From positions 186,207 through 250,206 of the forward strand of contig NZ_LIFX01000002.1 of the NCBI RefSeq assembly GCF_001297775.1: 64,000 nt of DNA, given 5' to 3'. Below, piece by piece: positions 8,097 through 18,180 of this stretch. How positions within the stretch are numbered: position 1 is the first letter of the stretch; every line of letters begins with the position of its first letter. The position numbers and the translations under genes were made by a program. The DNA is from Trabulsiella odontotermitis. GTDB lineage: Bacteria > Pseudomonadota > Gammaproteobacteria > Enterobacterales > Enterobacteriaceae. The notes under the pieces are model-generated. The model did not search any database, was not told the DNA's origin, and was given only the letters and a program-made list of their open reading frames with translations.

Positions 8097-9272
8097 ATGA
8101 AATATCTACATCGTTTTTTTAACAGCGATGCGTCCGGCGGCATCGTCCTTATTATTGCCGCCGTACTGGCGATGCTGCTGGCGAACACCAGTGTGACCAG
8201 CGGTATTTATCACTCATTTCTGGAAACCCCCGTGCAGTTGCGGGTGGGCGCGCTGGAAATCAATAAAAACATGTTGTTATGGATTAACGACGCCCTGATG
8301 GCGGTGTTTTTCCTGCTGATTGGCCTTGAGGTCAAGCGTGAACTGTTGCAGGGATCGCTCGCCAGTCGCCGTCAGGCCGTGTTTCCGGTGATTGCCGCGC
8401 TGGGCGGCATGCTGATGCCCGCGCTGGTCTATCTGACGTTTAATGCGCAGGACCCGATTGCCCGCGAAGGCTGGGCGATCCCGGCCGCGACGGATATCGC
8501 GTTTGCGCTGGGTGTGCTGGCGTTACTCGGCAGCCGGGTGCCGTCAGCGCTGAAAATCTTTCTGATGGCGCTGGCGATTATCGACGATCTTGGGGCGATT
8601 GTGATTATCGCGCTGTTTTACACTAACGATTTGTCGCTGTTGTCACTGGGCGTTGCCGCGGCGGCAATTGTGGTGCTGGTGGCGTTGAACCTGAGCGGCG
8701 TGCGTCGGACGGGCATCTATATTCTGGTAGGTGCGATTCTCTGGACGGCGGTGCTGAAATCCGGCGTTCACGCGACGCTCGCCGGGGTGATTGTCGGTTT
8801 CCTGATCCCGTTAAAGGAAAAGGCCGGGAAGTCACCGGCGAAGCAGCTTGAGCACGTTCTGCATCCGTGGGTCGCGTTTTTGATTTTGCCGTTATTCGCC
8901 TTTGCCAACGCCGGGGTTTCTCTCAACGGCGTAACCCCCGAAGGGCTGACGTCGCTGCTGCCTTTAGGCATTATTGCGGGTCTGTTTATTGGGAAACCGC
9001 TGGGCATTGGTTTATTCTGCTGGCTGGCGCTGAAGCTGAAATGGGCGAACTTGCCGGAAGGCACCACCTGCAGGCAGATCCTGGCGGTGGGCGTGCTGTG
9101 CGGAATCGGCTTCACGATGTCGATTTTCATTGCCAGCCTGGCGTTTGGCGGTGTGGCACCGGCGCTGATTAACTGGGCGAAACTGGGCATTTTGATTGGC
9201 TCCATTGCCTCGGCTGTTGTCGGTTATTGTCTGCTACGCTTCCAGATGCGTGGCGACGTCAGAACCGCCTGA
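8097..9272 (+). CDS. nhaA: Na+/H+ antiporter NhaA
   Basis: 391 residues (E. coli 388) with close similarity along the whole length and 12 hydrophobic helices. The sodium-binding pair D163-D164 is present ([11 protein letters not shown]), as is D133 in the AATDIAF motif. It exchanges two protons for one Na+ or Li+ across the inner membrane and protects against salt and alkaline pH. The lone difference of note is a C-terminus a few residues longer (MRGDVRTA). nhaR follows on the same strand after a terminator, as in E. coli. Confidence 0.98.
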   Translation: MKYLHRFFNSDASGGIVLIIAAVLAMLLANTSVTSGIYHSFLETPVQLRVGALEINKNMLLWINDALMAVFFLLIGLEVKRELLQGSLASRRQAVFPVIAALGGMLMPALVYLTFNAQDPIAREGWAIPAATDIAFALGVLALLGSRVPSALKIFLMALAIIDDLGAIVIIALFYTNDLSLLSLGVAAAAIVVLVALNLSGVRRTGIYILVGAILWTAVLKSGVHATLAGVIVGFLIPLKEKAGKSPAKQLEHVLHPWVAFLILPLFAFANAGVSLNGVTPEGLTSLLPLGIIAGLFIGKPLGIGLFCWLALKLKWANLPEGTTCRQILAVGVLCGIGFTMSIFIASLAFGGVAPALINWAKLGILIGSIASAVVGYCLLRFQMRGDVRTA

Positions 9273-9275
9273 ATG

Positions 9276-9302
9276 AAAAAGAGCCCTGCGGGGCTCTTTT
9301 CA
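9276..9302 (+). terminator. Terminator between nhaA and nhaR
   Basis: AAAAGAGCCC (9277-9286) pairs with GGGCTCTTTT (9291-9300) over a TGCG loop, with the T tract inside the stem end. Confidence 0.85.
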
Positions 9303-9326
9303 CGACATTGATCAGGGAGCGAAAGC

Positions 9327-10226
9327 ATGTCTCATATCAATTACAACCACCTCTATTATTTCTGGCACGTTTATAAAGAGGGATCTGTCGTAGGCGCGGC
9401 AGAAGTCCTTTACCTGACACCGCAAACCATCACCGGGCAGATCAAAGCGCTCGAAGAACGCCTCCAGGGGCGCCTGTTCAAACGCAAGGGCAGGGGGCTT
9501 GAGCCGAGCGAACTGGGGGAACTGGTGTTCCGCTACGCGGACAAAATGTTCACGCTCAGCCAGGAGATGCTGGACATCGTCAACTATCGCAAAGAGGCGA
9601 ATCTGTTGTTTGACGTCGGCGTCGCGGACGCGCTGTCGAAACGGCTGGTGAGCGGTATTCTGGATGCCGCCGTGGTGGAAGATGAACAGATCCACCTGCG
9701 TTGCTTTGAATCCACGCACGAGCTGCTGCTGGAGCAACTCAGCCAGCACAAGCTGGACATGATTATCTCCGATTGTCCCATCGACTCCACGCAGCAGGAA
9801 GGGCTGTTTTCGGTCAAAATCGGCGAGTGTAGCGTCAGTTTCTGGAGCATGAGCCCGCCGCCGCAAAAACCGTTTCCGGCCTGCCTCGAAGAGCGGCGCC
9901 TGCTGATCCCGGGGCGGCGTTCCATGCTGGGCCGCAAGTTGCTGAACTGGATCAACACGCAGGGGCTAAAAGTGGAGATCCTCGGCGAGTTCGACGATGC
10001 CGCGCTGATGAAAGCCTTTGGTGCCGCGCACAATGCTATTTTTGTCGCACCGACGCTGTATGCCAGCGATCTCTACGCCGATGAAAACATTGTCGAGGTG
10101 GGGCGCCTGGACAATGTGATGGAAGAGTATCACGCCATTTTTGCTGAGCGGATGATTCAGCACCCGGCGGTGCAGCGCATCTGTCATCGTGACTACAAGT
10201 CCCTGTTTACGCTGCCGAAACGCTGA
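9327..10226 (+). CDS. nhaR: LysR-type activator NhaR
   Basis: 299 residues. The N-terminal LysR winged helix-turn-helix is clear ([20 protein letters not shown], then [17 protein letters not shown]), followed by a periplasmic-binding-like sensor domain. In E. coli NhaR activates nhaA in response to Na+ and also osmC and pga. It starts 54 bases after nhaA, behind a terminator, with GGGAGCGAAAGC before the ATG. Confidence 0.97.
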   Translation: MSHINYNHLYYFWHVYKEGSVVGAAEVLYLTPQTITGQIKALEERLQGRLFKRKGRGLEPSELGELVFRYADKMFTLSQEMLDIVNYRKEANLLFDVGVADALSKRLVSGILDAAVVEDEQIHLRCFESTHELLLEQLSQHKLDMIISDCPIDSTQQEGLFSVKIGECSVSFWSMSPPPQKPFPACLEERRLLIPGRRSMLGRKLLNWINTQGLKVEILGEFDDAALMKAFGAAHNAIFVAPTLYASDLYADENIVEVGRLDNVMEEYHAIFAERMIQHPAVQRICHRDYKSLFTLPKR

Positions 10227-10236
10227 ATGACAGGCA

Positions 10237-10266
10237 TAAAAAAACCCGCGCTAAGCGGGCTTTTTT
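10237..10266. terminator. Bidirectional terminator between nhaR and rpsT
   Basis: CCCGC (10245-10249) pairs with GCGGG (10255-10259). A run of A lies before the stem and a run of T after it, so it serves the convergent nhaR and rpsT transcripts. Confidence 0.85.
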
Positions 10267-10290
10267 ACAAAGCGGACAACACGCAGGCAA

Positions 10291-10575
<285 letters not shown>

Positions 10576-10601
10576 CTATATGGACAATTCAAAGGCCGAG
10601 G

Positions 10602-10630
10602 AATATGCCCTTTTAGCCTTCTTTTGTCAA
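10602..10630 (-). promoter_or_regulatory. rpsT promoter P2 (sigma70)
   Basis: On the minus strand TTGACA (10625-10630) and CATATT (10602-10607) are 17 bases apart, with the same spacer sequence as E. coli rpsT P2. A second possible promoter lies upstream with TAGAAT at 10693-10698 (minus); that one is less sure. Confidence 0.75.
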
Positions 10631-10783
10631 TGGATTTGTGCAAATAAGCGCCGTTAATGTGACGACACTTGATTACGTAGTGATGGCGCAGGATTCTAAC
10701 AGCTTGCGCCTGCCGAATACAGCTTTTCTGGCACAAAAATCGCAGCATAACGGCAGTTTTTCTCGCCATAACCGTCAAGGTTG

Positions 10784-10876
10784 ATGAAATCCTTATCTCT
10801 TTCTGTTGCGGAGTGTAATCGCGGGTTAACCTTGACTGCTGTACAAGGTATACTCGGACGATTTTCACTGTTTTGA
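10784..10876 (+). pseudogene. Remnant of the doubtful yaaY reading frame
   Basis: In E. coli a 72-codon frame, yaaY, ends just before ribF. Here the last 13 codons of that frame are kept (encoding LTAVQGILGRFSLF and a stop at 10876), but only 30 residues are open from the nearest ATG, with a stop shortly upstream. There is no good ribosome binding site. The conserved DNA is more likely the ribF/ileS promoter and leader than a gene. Confidence 0.4.
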
Positions 10877-10883
10877 GCCAGAC

Positions 10884-11828
10884 ATGAAGCTGATACGCGG
10901 CATACATAATTTGAGTCAGGCCCCGCACGGGTGTGTGCTGACCATTGGTAATTTTGACGGCGTGCATCGTGGGCATCAGGCGTTGCTGCAACGTTTACGC
11001 GAAGAAGGCCGTGAGCGTGGCGTCCCGGTGGTGGTCATGATTTTTGAACCGCAGCCGCTTGAGCTTTTTTCGGCGGAAAAAGCCCCCGCGCGTCTGACGC
11101 GCCTGCGTGAAAAACTGCGCTATCTGGCCGAAAGCGGCGTTGACTATGTGTTGTGCGTTCGCTTCGACCGTCGTTTTGCCGCCCTGACGGCACAAACGTT
11201 TATCAGCGATCTGCTGGTAAAACGTCTTGGTGTACAGTATCTCGCCGTAGGCGATGATTTCCGCTTTGGCGCGGGTCGCCAGGGGGATTTCGTGTTATTA
11301 CAAAAGGCGGGCGCGGAGTTCGGCTTCAGCGTCACCAGTACGCAAACCTTCTGTGAGGGGGGCGTGCGTATCAGCAGTACCGCGGTGCGTCAGGCGCTGG
11401 CGGAAGACGATTTGCTCCAGGCAGAGAAATTGCTGGGCCATCCTTTTGTTATTTCTGGCCGCGTGGTGCATGGCGATGAGCTTGGGCGCACCATCGGTTT
11501 CCCGACGGCGAACTTACCGCTGCGCCGTCAGGTCTCCCCGGTAAAAGGGGTGTATGCGGTGGAAGTCGCAGGATTAGGCAACACGCTCCTGCCTGGCGTC
11601 GCTAATATTGGCACCCGGCCCACGGTGTCTGGCGTACGTCAACAGCTCGAAGTACATCTGTTAGACGTTGCAATGGACCTCTACGGTCGCCATATAGATG
11701 TATTACTGCGTAAAAAGATACGCAATGAACAGCGATTCGCGTCGCTGGATGAACTAAAAGCGCAGATTGCGCGTGATGAATTAACCGCCCGTGATTTTTT
11801 TGGGCTATCCACCCGGCGTAATGCCTGA
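10884..11828 (+). CDS. ribF: Bifunctional riboflavin kinase/FAD synthetase RibF
   Basis: 314 residues (E. coli 313). The N-terminal FMN adenylyltransferase domain has IGNFDGVHRGHQALL, a HIGH-like nucleotidyltransferase motif. The C-terminal riboflavin kinase domain has GRTIGFPTANL. It converts riboflavin to FMN and then FAD in the cytoplasm. It heads the ribF-ileS-lspA-fkpB-ispH gene run; ileS starts 30 bases on. Confidence 0.98.
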   Translation: MKLIRGIHNLSQAPHGCVLTIGNFDGVHRGHQALLQRLREEGRERGVPVVVMIFEPQPLELFSAEKAPARLTRLREKLRYLAESGVDYVLCVRFDRRFAALTAQTFISDLLVKRLGVQYLAVGDDFRFGAGRQGDFVLLQKAGAEFGFSVTSTQTFCEGGVRISSTAVRQALAEDDLLQAEKLLGHPFVISGRVVHGDELGRTIGFPTANLPLRRQVSPVKGVYAVEVAGLGNTLLPGVANIGTRPTVSGVRQQLEVHLLDVAMDLYGRHIDVLLRKKIRNEQRFASLDELKAQIARDELTARDFFGLSTRRNA

Positions 11829-11858
11829 ACGAGTTTTAAATACGGAACCGAGAATCTG

Positions 11859-14675
11859 ATGAGTGACTATAAATCGACCCTGAATTTGCCGGAAACAGGG
11901 TTCCCGATGCGCGGCGATCTCGCCAAGCGCGAACCGGGAATGCTGGCGCGTTGGACCGATGATGACCTGTACGGCATCATCCGTGCGGCGAAAAAAGGCA
12001 AAAAAACCTTCATTCTGCATGATGGCCCTCCTTATGCGAATGGCAGCATTCATATTGGTCACTCAGTCAACAAGATTCTGAAAGACATTATCGTGAAGTC
12101 CAAAGGACTCGCGGGCTATGACTCGCCGTATGTGCCTGGCTGGGACTGCCACGGTCTGCCTATTGAACTGAAAGTCGAGCAGGAATTCGGTAAACCTGGC
12201 GAGAAGTTCACCGCCGCTGAGTTCCGCGCCAAATGCCGTGAATACGCCGCAGGCCAGGTTGATGGCCAGCGCAAAGACTTTATCCGTCTTGGCGTGCTGG
12301 GCGACTGGTCGCATCCGTACCTGACGATGAACTTCAAAACCGAAGCCAACATCATCCGTGCGCTGGGCAAAATCATCGGTAACGGCCACCTGTTGAAAGG
12401 GGCGAAGCCGGTGCACTGGTGCGTGGACTGCCGTTCTGCGCTGGCAGAAGCGGAAGTCGAATACTACGACAAAACGTCTCCGTCTATCGACGTGGCGTTT
12501 GAAGCGGTCGATCAGGACGCCATCAAGGGCAAATTCGGTCTGCCTGGCGTCAGCGGTCCGATCTCTCTGGTGATCTGGACCACCACGCCGTGGACCTTAC
12601 CGGCAAACCGCGCGATCTCCCTGTCAGCGGAGTTTGACTATGCGCTGGTACAGGTTGAAGGTCAGGCGCTGATCCTGGCGAAAGATCTGCTGGAAAGCGT
12701 GCTGAAACGCGCGAATATCACCGATTACACCGTGCTTGGTACTGTCAAAGGCGAAGCGCTGGAGCTGATGCGCTTTAAGCACCCATTCCTCGATTTCGAC
12801 GTACCGGCGATCCTCGGCGATCACGTGACGCTGGAAGCGGGTACCGGTGCGGTACATACCGCTGGTGGTCACGGTCCGGACGACTACAGCATCAGCCTGA
12901 AATACGGTCTGGAAATCGCTAACCCGGTCGGCCCGGACGGTTCCTTCCTGCCAGGTACCTACCCGGCGCTGGATGGCATCAACGTCTTCAAAGCGAACGA
13001 CATCATCGTTGATATTCTGCGTAACAGCGGCGCGCTGCTGCATGTGGAAAAACTTCAGCACAGCTACCCGTGCTGCTGGCGTCACAAGTCGCCGATCATC
13101 TTCCGTGCCACCCCGCAGTGGTTCGTGAGCATGGATCAAAAAGGCCTGCGCGCGCAGTCGCTGGCGGAAATCAAAGGCGTGCAGTGGATCCCGGACTGGG
13201 GCCAGGCGCGTATCGAATCAATGGTTGCCAACCGTCCTGACTGGTGTATCTCGCGTCAGCGTACCTGGGGCGTGCCGATGTCGCTGTTCGTGCATAAAGA
13301 AACGCAGGAACTGCACCCGCGCACGCTGGAACTGATGGAAGCCGTGGCGCAACGTGTTGAAGTCGACGGTATCCAGGCGTGGTGGGATCTCGACCCGCGC
13401 GACATCATGGGTGATGACGCCGACGTTTACGAAAAAGTACCGGATACGCTCGATGTGTGGTTCGATTCCGGATCCACCCACGCGTCCGTCGTGGACGTGC
13501 GTCCGGAATTTGCCGGTCATGCCGCGGATATGTATCTGGAAGGTTCTGACCAGCATCGCGGCTGGTTCATGTCCTCACTGATGATCTCCACGGCGATGAA
13601 AGGCAAAGCGCCGTATCGCCAGGTGCTGACTCACGGTTTCACCGTCGATGGTCAGGGGCGCAAAATGTCCAAATCCATCGGCAACACCGTGAGCCCGCAG
13701 GATGTGATGAACAAACTGGGCGCGGATATTCTGCGTCTGTGGGTGGCGTCCACCGACTACACTGGTGAAATGGCGGTCTCTGATGAGATCCTCAAGCGTG
13801 CTGCCGACAGCTATCGGCGTATCCGTAACACTGCGCGTTTCCTGCTGGCGAACCTGAACGGGTTTGATCCGGTAAAAGACATGGTGAAACCGGAAGAGAT
13901 GGTGGTGCTGGATCGCTGGGCGGTGGGCTGCGCGAAAGCGGCGCAGGAAGACATCGTGAAAGCGTACGAGTCTTACGATTTCCACGAAGTGGTGCAGCGC
14001 CTGATGCGTTTCTGCTCCATCGAAATGGGCTCGTTCTACCTCGACATCATCAAAGACAGACAGTACACCGCGAAAGCCGACAGCGTCGCGCGTCGCAGCT
14101 GCCAGACCGCGTTGTTCCATATTGCGGAAGCGCTGGTGCGCTGGATGGCGCCGATCATGTCCTTCACCGCTGATGAAATCTGGGGCTACCTGCCGGGCTC
14201 TCGTGAGAAGTATGTGTTCACTGGTGAATGGTACGACGGGCTGTTTGGCCTGGCGACAACCGAGCCAATGAACGATGCTTTCTGGGATGACCTGCTGAAA
14301 GTCCGTGGTGAAGTGAACAAGGTTATCGAACAGGCGCGTGCTGATAAGAAAGTGGGCGGTTCTCTGGAAGCGGCGGTGACGCTGTTTGCCGAACCGGAAC
14401 TTTCTGCGAAGCTCACCGCGCTGGGTGATGAATTGCGATTTGTCCTGTTGACCTCCGGCGCGAAAGTTGCGGATTATGCCGGGGCGACGGCAGACGCTCA
14501 GCAGAGCGAACTGCTGAAAGGGCTGAAAATCGCCCTGAGCAAAGCCGAAGGTGAGAAATGCCCGCGCTGCTGGCATTACACCACCGATGTCGGTCAGGTG
14601 GCGGAACACGCAGACCTCTGCGGACGCTGTGTCAGCAACGTCGCCGGTGACGGTGAAAAACGTAAGTTTGCCTGA
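11859..14675 (+). CDS. ileS: Isoleucyl-tRNA synthetase
   Basis: 938 residues as in E. coli. Class I signatures are present: HIGH within [12 protein letters not shown] (about residue 64) and KMSKS within [10 protein letters not shown] (about 602). The CP1 editing domain that removes Val lies between them. The C-terminus holds the zinc site with CPRC and CGRC pairs. It charges tRNA-Ile. The stop overlaps the lspA start by one base (TGATG), consistent with translational coupling. Confidence 0.99.
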   Translation: MSDYKSTLNLPETGFPMRGDLAKREPGMLARWTDDDLYGIIRAAKKGKKTFILHDGPPYANGSIHIGHSVNKILKDIIVKSKGLAGYDSPYVPGWDCHGLPIELKVEQEFGKPGEKFTAAEFRAKCREYAAGQVDGQRKDFIRLGVLGDWSHPYLTMNFKTEANIIRALGKIIGNGHLLKGAKPVHWCVDCRSALAEAEVEYYDKTSPSIDVAFEAVDQDAIKGKFGLPGVSGPISLVIWTTTPWTLPANRAISLSAEFDYALVQVEGQALILAKDLLESVLKRANITDYTVLGTVKGEALELMRFKHPFLDFDVPAILGDHVTLEAGTGAVHTAGGHGPDDYSISLKYGLEIANPVGPDGSFLPGTYPALDGINVFKANDIIVDILRNSGALLHVEKLQHSYPCCWRHKSPIIFRATPQWFVSMDQKGLRAQSLAEIKGVQWIPDWGQARIESMVANRPDWCISRQRTWGVPMSLFVHKETQELHPRTLELMEAVAQRVEVDGIQAWWDLDPRDIMGDDADVYEKVPDTLDVWFDSGSTHASVVDVRPEFAGHAADMYLEGSDQHRGWFMSSLMISTAMKGKAPYRQVLTHGFTVDGQGRKMSKSIGNTVSPQDVMNKLGADILRLWVASTDYTGEMAVSDEILKRAADSYRRIRNTARFLLANLNGFDPVKDMVKPEEMVVLDRWAVGCAKAAQEDIVKAYESYDFHEVVQRLMRFCSIEMGSFYLDIIKDRQYTAKADSVARRSCQTALFHIAEALVRWMAPIMSFTADEIWGYLPGSREKYVFTGEWYDGLFGLATTEPMNDAFWDDLLKVRGEVNKVIEQARADKKVGGSLEAAVTLFAEPELSAKLTALGDELRFVLLTSGAKVADYAGATADAQQSELLKGLKIALSKAEGEKCPRCWHYTTDVGQVAEHADLCGRCVSNVAGDGEKRKFA

Positions 14676-15175
14676 TGAGTAACTCTGTCTGTTCTACCGG
14701 ACTGCGCTGGCTGTGGGTGGTCGTCGCGGTGCTGATTATCGATTTAGGCAGCAAGTACCTGATCCTCCAGAATTTTGCGCTGGGGGATACCGTCTCGCTG
14801 TTTCCGTCGTTGAATCTGCACTATGCACGCAACTATGGCGCGGCGTTCAGCTTCCTCGCCGACAGCGGCGGCTGGCAGCGTTGGTTCTTTGCTGGTATCG
14901 CTATCGGCATTTGCGTGGTGCTGACGGTACTGATGTACCGCGCAAAAGCCACGCAGAAGCTGAATAACATCGCCTACGCGTTAATTATCGGCGGGGCGCT
15001 GGGCAACCTGTTTGACCGACTGTGGCACGGCTTTGTTGTCGACATGATCGATTTCTACGTCGGCGACTGGCACTTTGCGACCTTTAACCTCGCCGATACC
15101 GCCATTTGTATCGGCGCGGCGCTGATTGTGCTGGAAGGTTTTTTGCCGAACGCGGCCGCGAAGAAACAAGCGTAA
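14675..15175 (+). CDS. lspA: Lipoprotein signal peptidase (signal peptidase II)
   Basis: 166 residues with four membrane helices. The two catalytic aspartates are in the conserved boxes [18 protein letters not shown] and [11 protein letters not shown]; the NYGAAFSFL box is also present. It cleaves the signal peptide of diacylglyceryl-modified prolipoproteins at the periplasmic face. It is coupled to ileS by a one-base overlap. Confidence 0.98.
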   Translation: MSNSVCSTGLRWLWVVVAVLIIDLGSKYLILQNFALGDTVSLFPSLNLHYARNYGAAFSFLADSGGWQRWFFAGIAIGICVVLTVLMYRAKATQKLNNIAYALIIGGALGNLFDRLWHGFVVDMIDFYVGDWHFATFNLADTAICIGAALIVLEGFLPNAAAKKQA

Positions 15176-15182
15176 GCAGAAA

Positions 15183-15260
15183 TGCCGGGTGGCGCTATGC
15201 TGACCCGGCCTACAGAATGACGGCCTGACGTAGGCCCGGTAAGCGAAGTGCCACCGGGCA
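15183..15260. repeat. REP/BIME palindromic element
   Basis: Two inverted REP-like units face each other between lspA and fkpB: TGCCGGGTGGCGCTATG...CCCGGCCTAC and GTAGGCCCGGTAAGCGAAG...CCACCGGGCA. This is the usual BIME design of enterobacteria, a likely mRNA 3'-end stabiliser and gyrase/IHF target. Confidence 0.85.
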
Positions 15261-15292
15261 AACCGATGAGGCAAAACCACAGGCAAATTTGA

Positions 15293-15742
15293 ATGTCTAA
15301 ATCCGTACAGAGCAATAGCGCCGTGCTGGTGCATTTCACGCTGAAACTCGACGACGGTTCAACGGCCGAGTCGACCCGCAGCAATGGCAAACCGGCGCTG
15401 TTTCGTCTCGGCGACGCGTCGTTGTCAGAAGGGCTGGAACAGCACCTGTTGGGGCTGAAAGAGGGGGAGAAAAAATCCTTCTCGCTGGAGCCGGATGCCG
15501 CCTTTGGCGTTTCCAGCCCGGACCTCATCCAGTATTTCTCGCGCCGCGAATTTATGGATGCTGGTGAGCCGGAAATCGGCGCGATTATGCTCTTTACCGC
15601 AATGGATGGCAGCGAAATGCCTGGTGTGATCCGCGAGATTAACGGTGATTCCATTACGGTGGATTTCAACCATCCGCTGGCAGACCAGACCGTCCATTTT
15701 GATGTTGAAGTGCTGGAAATCGATCCGGCGCTGGAGGTTTAA
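15293..15742 (+). CDS. fkpB: FKBP-type peptidyl-prolyl isomerase FkpB (SlpA)
   Basis: 149 residues as in E. coli. An FKBP domain ([35 protein letters not shown]) has the insert-in-flap chaperone domain typical of the SlyD/SlpA group in its middle. Unlike SlyD there is no His-rich metal-binding tail. It is a cytoplasmic prolyl isomerase and chaperone. Its stop codon is directly followed by the ispH start. Confidence 0.97.
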   Translation: MSKSVQSNSAVLVHFTLKLDDGSTAESTRSNGKPALFRLGDASLSEGLEQHLLGLKEGEKKSFSLEPDAAFGVSSPDLIQYFSRREFMDAGEPEIGAIMLFTAMDGSEMPGVIREINGDSITVDFNHPLADQTVHFDVEVLEIDPALEV

Positions 15743-16693
15743 ATGCAGATTCTGTTGGCCAACCCGCGCGGTTTCTGCGCCGGTGTAGACCGCGCTATCA
15801 GCATTGTGGAAAACGCGCTGGCAATTTACGGCGCGCCAATTTACGTCCGTCACGAAGTGGTGCATAACCGCTACGTGGTCGACAGCCTGCGTGAACGCGG
15901 GGCGATTTTTATCGAGCAGATCAGCGAAGTGCCGGACGGCGCGATCCTGATTTTCTCTGCACACGGAGTTTCGCAGGCGGTACGCAACGAAGCGAAAAGC
16001 CGCGATCTGACCGTGTTCGACGCCACCTGCCCGCTGGTGACCAAAGTCCATATGGAAGTTGCCCGCGCCAGCCGTCGTGGTGAAGAATCGATCCTCATCG
16101 GCCACGCCGGACACCCGGAAGTGGAAGGGACGATGGGCCAGTACAGCAACCCGGAAGGGGGCATGTACCTGGTGGAATCCCCGGACGATGTCTGGAAACT
16201 GGACGTCAAAAACGAAACCAAACTGTCGTTTATGACTCAGACCACGTTGTCAGTTGATGATACCTCGGACGTGATTGACGCCCTGCGTCAGCGTTTCCCG
16301 AAAATCGTCGGCCCGCGCAAAGACGACATCTGTTATGCCACTACCAACCGTCAGGAAGCGGTGCGCGCGCTGGCGGAACAGGCTGATGTCGTGCTGGTGG
16401 TCGGCTCGAAAAACTCCTCTAACTCCAACCGTCTTGCCGAACTGGCGCAGCGGATGGGCAAAACCGCCTTTCTTATCGACGACGCGACCGACATTCAGGA
16501 AAACTGGGTGAAAGGTGCAAACTGCGTTGGCGTCACGGCTGGTGCCTCGGCACCGGATATCCTGGTACAGAACGTGATTGTCCGTTTGCAGGAACTGGGC
16601 GGCGGTGAGGCGGTTCCGCTGGAAGGCCGCGAAGAAAATATCGTTTTCGAAGTGCCGAAAGAGCTGCGGATGGACATCCGCGAAATCCAGTAA
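15743..16693 (+). CDS. ispH: 4-hydroxy-3-methylbut-2-enyl diphosphate reductase IspH
   Basis: 316 residues as in E. coli. The three iron-sulfur ligands are at C12 (NPRGFCAGV), C96 ([10 protein letters not shown]) and C197 ([10 protein letters not shown]), with the substrate-binding histidines in HEVVHNRYV and FSAHGVS. It makes IPP and DMAPP in the last step of the MEP isoprenoid pathway. The ATG directly follows the fkpB TAA, and the ribosome binding site GGAGG lies within fkpB. Confidence 0.99.
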   Translation: MQILLANPRGFCAGVDRAISIVENALAIYGAPIYVRHEVVHNRYVVDSLRERGAIFIEQISEVPDGAILIFSAHGVSQAVRNEAKSRDLTVFDATCPLVTKVHMEVARASRRGEESILIGHAGHPEVEGTMGQYSNPEGGMYLVESPDDVWKLDVKNETKLSFMTQTTLSVDDTSDVIDALRQRFPKIVGPRKDDICYATTNRQEAVRALAEQADVVLVVGSKNSSNSNRLAELAQRMGKTAFLIDDATDIQENWVKGANCVGVTAGASAPDILVQNVIVRLQELGGGEAVPLEGREENIVFEVPKELRMDIREIQ

Positions 16694-16709
16694 TTCCCTT
16701 TCCTGAAAG

Positions 16710-16738
16710 ACAACAGTCACCCTCGTGGTGACTGTTGT
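16710..16738 (+). terminator. Hairpin after ispH
   Basis: ACAACAGTCACC pairs with GGTGACTGTTGT around a CTCGT loop, starting 17 bases after the ispH stop. There is no clear T run, so termination here may be only partial. Confidence 0.6.
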
Positions 16739-16764
16739 GGCAAAGCGTCGATTCCGTCACAAGG

Positions 16765-16776
16765 TTAATCGATTAA
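16765..16776. promoter_or_regulatory. LacI-type operator in front of the cupin operon
   Basis: The perfect palindrome TTAATCGATTAA (within GGTTAATCGATTAATC) lies 45 bases before the first cupin start. A possible -10 TATGCT is at 16782-16787, so bound repressor would cover the promoter spacer. The same palindrome is at 22521-22532, before the PTS operon beside the repressor gene. Confidence 0.75.
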
Positions 16777-16820
16777 TCTGCTATGCTTGGTTTGTTGTTC
16801 TCCTCGGGCCGGAGAAAAAC

Positions 16821-17384
16821 ATGAAACCTGTTCTGTCTCAGCCGCCGCATGTCGACTGGCTGGCGGGGGCGTTTTCGCGCACCCCGTTACTTCGCAAAAC
16901 TACCCGTCTCGCCGATCTCCCCGGCGTCTTCGCTGATCTTTCCGGCTGGCAGCATGCCGATCCCCAACACATTGTTTATGACGTTGAAATGCTGGATACC
17001 CCGTCCGGTTCGGGAGAGCTGTTTACGGGCGTGACCCACCTTTACCCCGGAAAAGTCGGTAACGAATATTTTATGACCCGCGGTCATTTCCACGCCCTGC
17101 GTGAACAGGGGGAAGTCTATTTTGGCCTGCGCGGTGAGGGTTTGCTGTTGTTGCAGGATGAGCAAGGAGAGATGCGCCTCGAACCAGTGTCCGCCGGTTC
17201 GGTGCACGTCATTCCGGGTTATACCGCGCATCGCCTGATCAATACCGGCACGGAGATCCTCTCGGCGCTGGCGGTCTGGTCGTCCACCGCCGGGCACGAT
17301 TATGCCGCGCTGGCAGGCGGATTCGCCTGGCGCGTGGTGGAAGACAGCCAGCAGGTACAGGTCAGGGAGGTGCAGAATGGCTGA
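16821..17384 (+). CDS. Cupin phosphoglucose isomerase (archaeal-type GPI)
   Basis: 187 residues from the ATG at 16821, with GGAG seven bases before it; a longer frame from 16725 has no ribosome site and runs through the operator. The fold is one cupin barrel. Metal ligands are H89 and H91 (MTRGHFHALREQGEVYF), E98 and H137 (VIPGYTAHRLINTG). The downstream motif STAGHDYAALAGGF matches the archaeal cupin phosphoglucose isomerases (COG2140). Predicted role: aldose/ketose isomerisation of a hexose-6-phosphate. The host surely also has an ordinary Pgi, so this copy probably serves the adjacent PTS. It overlaps the next gene by 8 bases. Confidence 0.8.
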   Translation: MKPVLSQPPHVDWLAGAFSRTPLLRKTTRLADLPGVFADLSGWQHADPQHIVYDVEMLDTPSGSGELFTGVTHLYPGKVGNEYFMTRGHFHALREQGEVYFGLRGEGLLLLQDEQGEMRLEPVSAGSVHVIPGYTAHRLINTGTEILSALAVWSSTAGHDYAALAGGFAWRVVEDSQQVQVREVQNG

Positions 17385-18147
17385 ATACGGCCTCGACATG
17401 ACCATCCATCACCAGCCGATGGGCTTCAGTTATGGCGATGATGTCACCGGCCCGATGCCGGAGATCCGCTCTCTCGATCAGATCCGCCCGTCGCTGCGCG
17501 ATCCACAGTGCGACGGGCCTCAGGAGGTGTATGCCATTGCGATGGACGTGGCGCGCATCCAGGATCGTGAAGAGCTGCAAAAACGGATGCTGCTGTTTGG
17601 CGTGGTGACTTACGCCGCCGGGCAACTGGGCGAAGAGCCGATCCGCAGCCAGGGGCATGTGCATCGCATCAGCCAGCACAGTGGCTGGTCGCCACCGGAG
17701 CTGTATGAAATCTGGCAGGGGAAAGCGATTATCTACATGCAGGAATATGTTGAGGATGATCCGGGGCGCTGTTTCGCGGTGATCGCCGGGCCGGGAGACA
17801 AAGTGCTGGTGCCGCCGGGCTGGGGCCATGCCACCATTTCCGCGAGCCCGGACGAGCCGCTGACCTTCGGCGCCTGGTGCGATCGGGAATATGGCTTTGA
17901 GTATGACGCGGTGCGCGCGCATAAAGGGCTGGCGTGGTATCCGCTGGTGCAGGAATCGCAGATCGTCTGGCTGCATAATCCGCATTATGTGCCAGGCCGG
18001 TTACAGGTGATAGCCCCCCGGCAGTATGAGGAGTTTGGCATTACATCGGCACCGATTTACCAGCAATTCATCGACGATCCCGCCCGTTTCCAGTTCATTT
18101 CACGGCCGGATAAAACCGCCGCGCTGTGGCAAAACTTCCATCCCTGA
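17377..18147 (+). CDS. Second cupin sugar-phosphate isomerase-like protein
   Basis: 256 residues from the ATG at 17377 (GGGAGG at 17365-17370). It belongs to the same cupin isomerase group as the gene before it but is longer and diverged. The metal site reads GHVH (H94, H96), PELYEIWQG (E108) and PPGWGHATI (H151). Extra N-terminal (about 60) and C-terminal (about 70) segments flank the barrel. With both sets of ligands kept, it is probably an active metal-dependent isomerase or epimerase rather than a dead copy. It is the last gene of this two-gene operon. Confidence 0.7.
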   Translation: MAEYGLDMTIHHQPMGFSYGDDVTGPMPEIRSLDQIRPSLRDPQCDGPQEVYAIAMDVARIQDREELQKRMLLFGVVTYAAGQLGEEPIRSQGHVHRISQHSGWSPPELYEIWQGKAIIYMQEYVEDDPGRCFAVIAGPGDKVLVPPGWGHATISASPDEPLTFGAWCDREYGFEYDAVRAHKGLAWYPLVQESQIVWLHNPHYVPGRLQVIAPRQYEEFGITSAPIYQQFIDDPARFQFISRPDKTAALWQNFHP

Positions 18148-18150
18148 CAG

Positions 18151-18173
18151 ACCGGGGCGTGCGCCCCGGTTTT
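18151..18173. terminator. Terminator between cupin and PTS operons
   Basis: ACCGGGGC (18151-18158) pairs with GCCCCGGT (18163-18170) over a 4-base loop, followed by TTTTA on the plus strand. It sits in the 33-base gap between two convergent stops. Confidence 0.75.
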
Positions 18174-18180
18174 ACTGTGG

